A DNA stretch of 64,000 nt from Actinomycetes bacterium. Lineage in GTDB: Bacteria > Actinomycetota > Actinomycetes > Streptosporangiales > Streptosporangiaceae. Each line of letters begins with the position of its first letter. Position 1 is the first letter of the stretch. Below are positions 8,188 to 15,051 of the stretch, in pieces. Under the pieces are notes generated by a model. That model saw only the letters and a program-made list of their open reading frames with translations. It was not told the origin of the DNA and did no database searches. A program made the translations under genes and the position numbers. The DNA lies in assembly GCA_021793235.1 (NCBI GenBank), contig JAJYTD010000013.1:1-64000 (forward strand). Direction: 5' to 3'.

Positions 8188-9205
8188 TCAAGCGGCGACC
8201 CGATACCCTAGATGCTCATCCTCGACTTCCTGAGGAATCCTATACCCGAGCGAGGAATGAAGTCGGCGCTTATTATAGAAGACCTCGATGTGCTTGACAA
8301 ACTCACGCCGCGCCTTCGCTCTGCTGGTGAACTCGAAACGTTTGAGCCACTCGTTCTTCAACGACCCGAAGAACGATTCGGACATGGAATTGTCCTAACA
8401 CACGCCGGTGCGCCCTACCGACTGGCGCACCCCCAGCCCCCGCAGCTTCCTCGCGAACTCCCGCGTGTAGTTCGATCCCCGTCCGGAATGGAACACCGCC
8501 CCTTCCTCGATACCGAGATTCGACGCGGCCATGCCCATTGCCGGCTCCAGAAAAGATGTCCGACAATGATCGGCCATCGACCGCCCCACGACCTTCTTCG
8601 TGCAGCAGTCGATCACCGTCACCAGATAGGCGAACCCCTCCCACGTCGGGATATCAGGTCACGTCCCCGGCGAATTCTTTGCCCGGCGCTCCGGCAGAGA
8701 AATCTTAGCCCACCAGGTCGGGGATGCGGTGGCGCCGGTCGGCGTCGGTGGTCACCGGCCGCCAGGGCCGGGGCTGGCAGGCCCGCAGCCCCAACCCGCG
8801 CATAAGGCGACGCGCCAGCTCGGCCCCAGCGCGCTCCCCCGAGCACCGCGTGCACACGCCGGTACCGGCAGGTCTCGTGGTTGGCGTTGAAGACCGCAGC
8901 CGCAGCCGCCCGAAGCCGGCAGCGCCGACGCTCGGACTCTGAGACGGGGCGGCGGCGCCACTCGTAATAGCCCGACCGCGCCACCTCCAGCCAGGCACAC
9001 ATATCCGAGATCGCGTGGTTGTCCTTCTCCGCCTCGATCCGCGCGTACCTGCCGGATACGGATTCTCGTTCGCGAAGAAGGCCGCTGCTTTTTTAGAAAG
9101 GTGACCTGTGTTCTCGGACACGGCCCGCCGAGGACCATGCGGATCGCTTCGTCCTTGAATTCCTGCGAATAAGTTTTCTTACGAGCCGGCGATCTTCCTT
9201 TCCAG
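8188..9205 (-). pseudogene. Decayed IS3-family insertion sequence (orfA + orfB fragments)
   Basis: Reading the minus strand from ~9205: orfA start (KKTYSQEFKDEAIRMVL), an internal deletion, then LKK plus a charged stretch. OrfB follows: MCAWLEVARSGYYEWRRRP, ARRLMRGLGLRACQPRPWRP, VTVIDCCTKKVVGRSMADH, FHSGRGSNYTREFARKLRGL, GLGVRQSVGRTGVC, then a stop where a Tyr/Trp codon is expected, and MSESFFGSLKNEWLKRFEF. At least three frameshifts and one nonsense codon (TAG near 8396) separate the pieces. The core integrase residues are recognisable but no active transposase can be made. Confidence 0.85.
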
Positions 9206-9558
9206 ACGCGCCCCAAGCGTAGTTGGAGGCACTGCCCGGAACCTTCGAGGCACCTCTCACTTGCGCGCCATGCCACTACTGGCTTCGTCGGGAAGGCAGG
9301 TAGCTTTGACCTGCGTTCTCCGCCTTCGTTACACGCTGCCAACCCCCTGGATGAGTGCGTCCGCAGCATCATTGGCGTACGAGCTCCGTGGCCTCGGCCT
9401 GCGCTGGACCGGATTTACCAACGAGCTCCGCATATGAGACCGGAACAACCGCGAGGGGCAGGCACCGATCTCGGGCGGAATTCCCTCTCCCAGGGGGTTG
9501 CGCGGGAAGTCCACCCGAGATCAGCGGGGACGGTGTGGGCGGGATGGGCCGGGTGTTC
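9206..9558. other. Gene-free stretch between IS3 and methyltransferase remnants
   Basis: About 350 bp. I see no coding signal and no clear hairpin or operator here. It is probably filler left by deletions. Confidence 0.35.
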
Positions 9559-9864
9559 TTAGGCCGCTCCCACGGCGCGCGCCTGGGCCGCGGCGTTCAG
9601 GTCGTACTCGATGGAGGACACCGCCGAACTTCCCAGACGGTGGCACAGCAGCGCAGTGGAGTAACCGGTTCCGGTGCCGATCTCCAGCACGCGGTCCCCG
9701 TCGCCGATCTGTGCGGCCTGAAGCATGGCGACCACGAGCCCGGGCAGCGTCGAGGAGCAGGTCGGCTCCCCCTGAAGCGGCGCGGCCACCACGCCCGCCG
9801 CGCCGCCCTCATCGGAGCGCACCGCGCCGAGCCAGAGGTCCGGACGGTGTTCGTGTTCCCCGGC
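9559..9864 (-). pseudogene. Protein-L-isoaspartate methyltransferase-like fragment
   Basis: An open stretch of about 100 codons reads HRPDLWLGAVRSDEGG, then TCSSTLPGLVVAMLQAAQI and VLEIGTGTGYSTALLCHRLG (SAM motif I) and stops after SSIEYDL. It corresponds to the middle of a PCMT-type methyltransferase. It begins after an in-frame stop and ends early, so both ends are missing. In actinomycetes such proteins often belong to ATP-grasp peptide-modifying clusters, but no partner remains here. Confidence 0.65.
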
Positions 9865-9967
9865 TCAGGTCGTTTTCCATTGCTGGCTGAGGCTGGCATT
9901 TCGGTACTTTTTTAGATTGGACTGGTGGTGTTTGTTATACTTTTTCGGTATTCGACTGCCGCCAGCC

Positions 9968-11140
9968 CTACTTGGTGTTTCGTTTTCTCGCTTTGAGGAC
10001 GGCAAGGGCCGCGCCGGCGACTATGGCGGTCCCGGCCCAGGTGAAAGCGTCGCCGACACCGATGGCAAGAATCAGGGGCTGGACGGCCAGCGGCGAGAGG
10101 AACTGGCCGAGGAAGATCCCGGCGACGAGTCCACTGAGGACGCGGCCGCGCCAGACGGGTGGGGCGAGCTCGGACAGGCGCAGGGTGAGGTTGGGGACGA
10201 CGACCCCGACACCGGCGCCGCCGACGAGCAGGCCGGCCGCAGTACCGAAGGCCGTTCCGGTGCCGCCGACCAGCAGCCAGCCGGCGCCGAGCAGCGCGAG
10301 GCTGACCGTCGTGATCGCAGCGGAGTTCAGGCGCCTGCGCAGCGCCGGGAACCCTACCGCGCCGAGCGTGCTGGTCAGCGTGCTCCCGGCGACGACGGCC
10401 CCTACGAGGGCGGGCCCGATGCCGAGCCTCTCCAGCAGGAACGGAACCTGTGTCGGCGCCATGTAGAACACCATGGTCGCGCCCAGCGCCAGGGCGTAGA
10501 TGCCGAGCACGTGACCGGTCACCGCTCGGCCACGGTCGGCGGCCACCGCGGGCGTGTCCCGTGGCCTGTCCCGCACGGCGAGGAACGCGAACAGCGCGAC
10601 CGCGGCCGCCAGGCCGTAGAGCCAGAACGGCACCCGCCAGCCGATCGTCGCGAGCACTCCGGCCAGCGGCAGGAATACCACGCCGCCGAGACTCGCGAAC
10701 GCCTGCTGCAGTCCGAGGAAGGACGCCCGCCTCGGCCCGTCGAACCAGTCGGTGATCGTCGCGCTGACCGCCGTCATGACCCCGCCGACGGCGATTCCGA
10801 GCAGTGCTCTGGTCGCCAGCAACAGGAAGAGGTCCGTCACGAAGTACCCAGCGGTGCCGCTGGCCGCGTACAGCACGAGACAGGCCACGAGCAGCGGGCG
10901 GCGCCCGACGCGGTCGGCGATCATGCCGGACACCGGGGCGCTGACGGCGATCATGAGTGAGGTGATGGTCATCGCGAGGCGAACCAGCAGGGACGCTGCG
11001 GGCTGGTCGCCGAAGACCTGCTCCATCGTCGGAAGGCTGGGGGCGATGATGGCCGGCGCCATGATGGTCAAGGCCGCCGAGGCGAGGATCGTGCCGCGTG
11101 CGAGGCGGTTCGGCGCCGTACGGTCGGCTGTTGTCGTCAT
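9968..11140 (-). CDS. MFS transporter (drug-efflux type)
   Basis: 390 aa from ATG 11138-11140. About 12 hydrophobic segments are visible, with the MFS signature between helices 2 and 3 (GMIADRVGRRPLLVACL). Helix 4-5 reads ALLGIAVGGVMTAVSATITD. It probably exports a small molecule with proton antiport; the substrate is unknown. The start is chosen because the repeated leader element (11138-11195) ends exactly here and residues MTTTADRTAP are echoed in the deleted copy at 14898. It is transcribed leftwards, separately from the GMC oxidoreductase, behind its own copy of the leader element. Confidence 0.85.
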   Translation of the reverse strand: MTTTADRTAPNRLARGTILASAALTIMAPAIIAPSLPTMEQVFGDQPAASLLVRLAMTITSLMIAVSAPVSGMIADRVGRRPLLVACLVLYAASGTAGYFVTDLFLLLATRALLGIAVGGVMTAVSATITDWFDGPRRASFLGLQQAFASLGGVVFLPLAGVLATIGWRVPFWLYGLAAAVALFAFLAVRDRPRDTPAVAADRGRAVTGHVLGIYALALGATMVFYMAPTQVPFLLERLGIGPALVGAVVAGSTLTSTLGAVGFPALRRRLNSAAITTVSLALLGAGWLLVGGTGTAFGTAAGLLVGGAGVGVVVPNLTLRLSELAPPVWRGRVLSGLVAGIFLGQFLSPLAVQPLILAIGVGDAFTWAGTAIVAGAALAVLKARKRNTK

Positions 11141-11195
11141 GCGGCAACAATCGCGTGGACACGCGCGTATTCGCGTCGGTGACAGACACCTACGT
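11138..11195 (-). promoter_or_regulatory. Conserved promoter/leader element, copy A (upstream of MFS)
   Basis: On the plus strand it contains TTCGCGTCGGTGACA, then CACCTACGT. Copies B (13834-13895) and C (14898-14956) share the same ~58-bp layout and the same distance to the start codon. On the minus strand it carries GGTG-5-CACC symmetry. A TAGGTG near the upstream edge could be a -10. In all three copies the frame SPTR-R--PRD leads without a stop into the gene, so an N-terminal extension cannot be excluded. Confidence 0.6.
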
Positions 11196-11497
11196 GCAGC
11201 CGGTGCCGTGTCGGCGACGTCCGGTATGGACATCGGTGGTCGGCCCATGATTCCCATGGCCGCGATGACGGCACCGGTCGAGATCGGCCGGACTGCCCTG
11301 GCGACGGCCGCCGAGGCGCTAGGCACCACGACGCGGAAGGACACGGTGCACGCCGCTCTTCGTGAGGTGGGGCAGTGGCTGGTGAGGACGCGCGCGTCGG
11401 CTGGGAACGTTGTGAGATGGCCGGTCACGGCGAGACTGCGATCTCGAAACCGTTGCCGACGTGACCGGGTGATCGGTCAGGTCAGTGACCGGTGCGA

Positions 11498-11542
11498 TGA
11501 ACGGCCCTTCCACTGTGCTGAGCACAGTGGAAGGGCCGTTCA
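11498..11542. terminator. Perfect 22-bp hairpin, terminator of the GMC gene
   Basis: Two perfectly complementary 22-base arms surround a single G (effective loop around GCTGAGC). The arms begin TGAACGGCCCTTCCACTG. It lies 100 bp past the stop of the leftward GMC oxidoreductase gene and before the MFS promoter. No U-run is evident, as is common in actinomycete terminators. Confidence 0.7.
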
Positions 11543-11645
11543 CTCCGCGGAGGTGCCAATGGCCAGTTCGATCTACTGGCCGCTGTCACGGAGGCCGGGT
11601 TCCCGAACCGGCGACGACGCGCGTCCTGTTCGTGGAGCGTGACGT

Positions 11646-13790
11646 TCATCGCCGCAGAGCGGAGGTGACGAAGAAGGACGCGAAACGGGCGATCGAACGC
11701 AGACGGCGCGCACGGGTGAACCCCACACCGGTGAGTGACGTTCCCAGCCGCACCAGGTCACGGGCACCGATCGAGAGTACGAAACGCTCGCCCTCACCGG
11801 ATGCGGCATTGGCCGGGGAAATCTCGGTGCGGAGGTTGGTCAGTCCGGTCAGGAGCGCCACCGGAGTGCGGGAACGCACTGTCTTCGTACCCGCCAGTCG
11901 CCACCTGCGTCCATCATCGCCGTCGAATCGCAGTGTGTACGACATCGCCTCGTGTCCACCCTCGGGAAACAGCGAAAGCGTTCCCGTGATGTCGGCCCGC
12001 GAGGCGATGCCCTCGGCCTCGATCACGCCCCTCATCGGTACCGTATGTGCCGCATCGACGAGGAACCGGTCCATGCTGGGGATCTCCGCCCGCACGGACA
12101 TGACCACCCGCGGGTGCTCTGGGCGGCGCGTCGTCATTCGCTCTTGGAAGACAAGGCCGTCGCCCTTGGTCGAGGCGTGACGCTCGGACATGAACGCGAA
12201 CGCGGCGTCCTCGGGAACCTCGGTGGGCGCCACCGAGTTCCACTCGGGGGCGCGCCACCCGGGATGTCCCGAGCGGCGGATCACCAGTTCGATCGACCGT
12301 TCCGCGGCAGCGAGGATCGTGGCGGAGGGATTCACCCCGGTCGCCGCGGGAAGCACCGAACCGTCCATGACGTACAGGCCCGGGTAGCCGTGCACCTCTC
12401 CGGCCTCGTCGACGACACCGGTGGTGGTGTCAGGGCCGGGACGTACCCCGCCCAGCGCGTGGACGGTGATGGTACGGCGCAGCAGAGACCAGGTGAAAGG
12501 GTTGTACAGCCGCGCATCGAGGAATCGCGCGAGCAGCGGTCCCAAGCGGATCTGAGACCGGTAGAGGTGTCTCTGCCAGCGGTTGCGCCAGGACAAGGTG
12601 GCCCTTCCAGAGCTGTCCAGCCGTAGTTTCCCGTTGCCGGAGTCCATTCCCATCGTGAGCACGGCGAAGACGTGACGCGGGGCCGTGTCCCTGACTTTGC
12701 GCCGCCACCATCCGCGCACCCTCGGAGCCGGCAGGAGGGTGTCGAGCAGGGCGTTCAGTGGCGGGGGGAAGGCACCGTCCTGCACCTGGTACCACACCGA
12801 CCGCCGCCCTTCGGGCACGTCCAGCACGGTGTTGGTCGTGATGGTGGGCCCGGTGGTCATGTCCTCCTGTGTCCCGCGGAGCTCGGCCAGGGTGAGGAAG
12901 TCACCATTGCCCGAGAACCCCTGACCGAGCCGCTGTGAGAGGTCGGGCAGGGTACCGTGCACGTCTCGGCACCGCAGCAGGAGCTCATTGGTCGCCACCG
13001 CCCCGGCGGCCAACACGACCCGGGGAGCTGCCCACTCACGTAGGGGGGCGTCGGGTTTGGAGGGGGTCGAGGCGATCACCGCGTAACCGCCGTCCCGCGG
13101 CTCGATGCGTTGGACCTCCGCGTCGGTGACGGCATGGGCACCGGAGCTCTCCGCCACGGCGAGATAGGTGTGATCCAGCGTGTTCTTCGCTCCGTGGTTG
13201 CAGCCGATAACGCATTCACCGACGAACGCGCAACCTCGGCGTGGTACCCCGTGCGCGTTCGGTCGCCATGTGTCCGGGTCCCCGAATGTCACCGCCAGGT
13301 TGGGCCGCACGGTGGCGTCGGAGATGCTCATCTCTTGGGTGAGTCGTTCGATGAGCGCCGTGCGGGGCGAGGGCTTTCCGGTGCGAGGATCATCGCCCGC
13401 CGGTGCGACACCCATCATGGTCGCCGCCAGTTCGTAGTACGGGTCCAGCTCCTCGCGCCGCAGATGGGCCGGCCAGCGCTCGTCCAGCGCTTCCTCGAAC
13501 GGCCGGGCGAACACGTTCGCGTACGCGAGTGATCCACCTCCCCAGCCGGCGGCGTGCACACTACCCATGGGGCCGAGCCAGCGGATGTCATAGAGCCCTT
13601 GGTCGACCTCCCACAACCAGCCGTCATCCAGACTGGGTCGGCGGGGAAACCCGCCGGGTTCCCATCGCCGGCCACGTTCGAGGACGATGACTGAGAAACC
13701 CGCTTGCGCGAGGCGGGCCGCGGCGACCGCACCGCCGAACCCGCTACCGATGACGAGGGCATCGGCGTCGAATCGGTCAATCAAGGACAT
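11646..13790 (-). CDS. GMC-family FAD oxidoreductase (cholesterol oxidase-like) with C-terminal extension
   Basis: 714 aa. The N-terminal FAD-binding motif is ALVIGSGFGGAVAAARL (residues ~12-28), with GWGGGSLAYANVFARP for the isoalloxazine region. Further motifs include VVLAAGAVATNELLLRC and the C-terminal GMC block YVMDGSVLPAATGVNPSATI. The core ends near residue 530. The remaining ~180 residues are a beta-rich extension seen in long actinobacterial GMC/cholesterol-oxidase relatives. ATG 13788-13790 has a strong Shine-Dalgarno (TTGGAGGGG) 3 bp upstream, which favours it over longer frames. Likely a sterol or alcohol oxidase; the substrate is not readable. It shares the leader element (copy B) with the MFS transporter, suggesting co-regulation. 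Confidence 0.85.
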   Translation of the reverse strand: MSLIDRFDADALVIGSGFGGAVAAARLAQAGFSVIVLERGRRWEPGGFPRRPSLDDGWLWEVDQGLYDIRWLGPMGSVHAAGWGGGSLAYANVFARPFEEALDERWPAHLRREELDPYYELAATMMGVAPAGDDPRTGKPSPRTALIERLTQEMSISDATVRPNLAVTFGDPDTWRPNAHGVPRRGCAFVGECVIGCNHGAKNTLDHTYLAVAESSGAHAVTDAEVQRIEPRDGGYAVIASTPSKPDAPLREWAAPRVVLAAGAVATNELLLRCRDVHGTLPDLSQRLGQGFSGNGDFLTLAELRGTQEDMTTGPTITTNTVLDVPEGRRSVWYQVQDGAFPPPLNALLDTLLPAPRVRGWWRRKVRDTAPRHVFAVLTMGMDSGNGKLRLDSSGRATLSWRNRWQRHLYRSQIRLGPLLARFLDARLYNPFTWSLLRRTITVHALGGVRPGPDTTTGVVDEAGEVHGYPGLYVMDGSVLPAATGVNPSATILAAAERSIELVIRRSGHPGWRAPEWNSVAPTEVPEDAAFAFMSERHASTKGDGLVFQERMTTRRPEHPRVVMSVRAEIPSMDRFLVDAAHTVPMRGVIEAEGIASRADITGTLSLFPEGGHEAMSYTLRFDGDDGRRWRLAGTKTVRSRTPVALLTGLTNLRTEISPANAASGEGERFVLSIGARDLVRLGTSLTGVGFTRARRLRSIARFASFFVTSALRR

Positions 13791-13833
13791 CCCCTCCAAG
13801 GCGGGTTCGCAGCGGTACTGAGCGGCTGCTGCC

Positions 13834-13895
13834 GTCACGCGGCAACGATCGCGCGGACACCTTCGCGTTCGCGTCGGTGACAATCACCTATGTGT
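13834..13895 (-). promoter_or_regulatory. Conserved promoter/leader element, copy B (upstream of GMC gene)
   Basis: It contains GATCGCGCGGACAC, then TTCGCGTCGGTGACAATCAC and CTATGT on the plus strand. The core GGTGATTGTCACC on the minus strand is a perfect 5-3-5 inverted repeat. It is identical to copy C through the core and differs at a few positions from copy A. Confidence 0.6.
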
Positions 13896-13924
13896 CCGGA
13901 CCCCCTCGTCGCCCGCCTGCCCTG

Positions 13925-13954
13925 GTGCGGTGAACGGCCCCGTTCACCGCACCG
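13925..13954. terminator. 14-bp hairpin, terminator of the Dabb unit
   Basis: GGTGCGGTGAACGG, a 2-bp centre and the exact complement. It lies 40 bp past the stop of the leftward Dabb gene. The following bases repeat CAGTGGAAGGGCCGTT from the hairpin at 11498-11542, so the two terminators share ancestry. Confidence 0.6.
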
Positions 13955-13994
13955 GGGCCAGTGGAAGGGCCGTTGACCGGATTCGCCGCGGTTG

Positions 13995-14411
13995 TCAGTT
14001 GCCGTGTTCGCCGGGTGCGGCGCTGCCGGTGTACTCGCCGAGGTTGGAGACCAACTCGGCGATGTCGGGCGTGGTGTCGTACCGGCGCTGGTGGATTTCG
14101 GAGATCTTTGTGCCCTGGTCGGGGTCCGGGTCGTCGGTGATGTCGAAGGACACGAACTTGTCGACCAGCGGCAGCCCGATCCGGTCGGTGTGGAGGTGCG
14201 CCGGGTGGTTCATGTACTCCTCGTAGCCTTCGAGGTTCTCGAGCACGTAGACGGCGCCGTACTCGTACTCTCCGCCGAAGTCGGGGCCGACGACGAACGA
14301 TGTGACGGACGGGATGACGCGGCCCTGGTTGCGCAGGCTCTCGAGCGCGGCCTCCTTGTCCTCTACTGAGGTGCCGGGCTTCACGGTCAACCGGACGACG
14401 TGGTAGATCAT
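13995..14411 (-). CDS. Dabb (stress-responsive A/B barrel) domain protein
   Basis: 138 aa, ATG 14409-14411 with Shine-Dalgarno AAGGAGAG 5 bp upstream. It begins MIYHVVRLTVKPG, then SFVVGPDFGGEYEYGAVYVL and YMNHPAHLHTDRIGLPLV, a pattern typical of Dabb dimeric alpha-beta barrels: small cyclases, dehydratases or stress proteins. The C-terminal ~35 residues are a variable polar tail. It directly follows the clipped NAD(P)-binding gene and may form the remainder of a biosynthetic or detoxifying unit with the GMC enzyme and MFS pump. The catalytic role is unknown. Confidence 0.75.
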   Translation of the reverse strand: MIYHVVRLTVKPGTSVEDKEAALESLRNQGRVIPSVTSFVVGPDFGGEYEYGAVYVLENLEGYEEYMNHPAHLHTDRIGLPLVDKFVSFDITDDPDPDQGTKISEIHQRRYDTTPDIAELVSNLGEYTGSAAPGEHGN

Positions 14412-14437
14412 CGAATCTCTCCTTTCGATCGGGGTGG

Positions 14438-14689
14438 TTACGCCGCGGTGAACGCGGCGGTGTCCTCTGCCGAAGGGCTGTTGAGGAAAGCCGCGTCGAC
14501 GCCCTTCAACGCGGCGGTGACCGATTCTGGATTCCGCAGGTCGGCGACGGCGTTCTCGACGCTGGGGACCGAGCGGTCGGGGTCGCGGGTCATGGCGCGG
14601 ACGGCGGCGCCGCGTGCTCGCAGCGCGGGAACCAGTGCGGATCCCACGGTTCCGGTTGCACCGGTCACGAGCACAGTGGGGGTGTTCAT
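14438..14689 (-). pseudogene. NAD(P)H-binding (NmrA/SDR-like) protein, N-terminal fragment
   Basis: 83 codons: TPTVLVTGATGTVGSALVPAL (Rossmann GxxGxxG), RAMTRDPDR, VTAALKGVDAAFLNSPS. Normal relatives are about 280 aa; this one stops after EDTAAFTAA, 26 bp before the Dabb start, so about 200 residues have been deleted. It may still be translated as a short peptide, but it could not bind substrate. Confidence 0.75.
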
Positions 14690-14744
14690 CACTATGTGTC
14701 CCTTTCCTGGTGTCGCCGGGGCCTGTTCCTCGACGGGAGGTGGT

Positions 14745-14900
14745 CACCGCGTTCCGACGGTGGCGAGGGCCGCGCCGGCTGCCAAGGCGATCCCGTGGCG
14801 GGCCCACTGAGGGTGGAGCCGCACCACGCGGGTGGGGCGAGCGTGGAATCGCGCCGGTGGTGAACCGGTGAGGAGCCATGCCGTCGGCCCGTGCCGTCAT
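14745..14900 (-). pseudogene. Ghost MFS gene: start and end fused by internal deletion
   Basis: Behind leader copy C an ATG (14898-14900) begins MTARADGMAPHRFTTGAI, echoing MTTTADRTAPNRLARGTI of the MFS at 11140. In another frame the segment ends ARHGIALAAGAALATVG plus a stop, echoing the MFS C-terminus AGTAIVAGAALAVLKARK. On the plus strand GAGGGCCGCGCCGGC here pairs with AAGGGCCGCGCCGGC at the 3' end of the MFS gene. The ~1 kb middle is gone. Reading by eye; alignment would settle it. Confidence 0.5.
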
Positions 14901-14956
14901 GCCACGACGATCGCGGGGACTCGTTCGCGTTCGCGTCGGTGACAATCACCTATGTC
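14898..14956 (-). promoter_or_regulatory. Conserved promoter/leader element, copy C
   Basis: The core TTCGCGTCGGTGACAATCAC on the plus strand matches copy B exactly. It precedes the ghost MFS and, further on, the NAD(P)-binding fragment and Dabb gene. It lies ~100 bp from the divergent LuxR-family regulator start, so it could also be part of that gene's control region. Confidence 0.6.
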
Positions 14957-15051
14957 GGCGGTGGTACGCCGACCGCTCGTCACTTAGGCGGGTCAGGATC
15001 CGCTTCCGGCGGTGTCTCGGAGTCGCGGCTACCCCACATAGGGTTGGCGCC

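Noticed and set aside
9917-10960. Plus-strand frame antisense to the MFS gene
   Set aside because: Repetitive Gly/Glu/Arg shadow; the minus strand has membrane helices and the MFS signature.
11485-11545. Large palindrome considered as IS end or phage attachment site
   Set aside because: Position after the GMC stop and the relation to the hairpin at 13925 fit a terminator better; no element lies beside it.
14878-15051. N-terminal extension of the LuxR-family regulator
   Set aside because: It overlaps leader copy C and is not family-like; the conserved start PRSLVGR follows ATG 15052.
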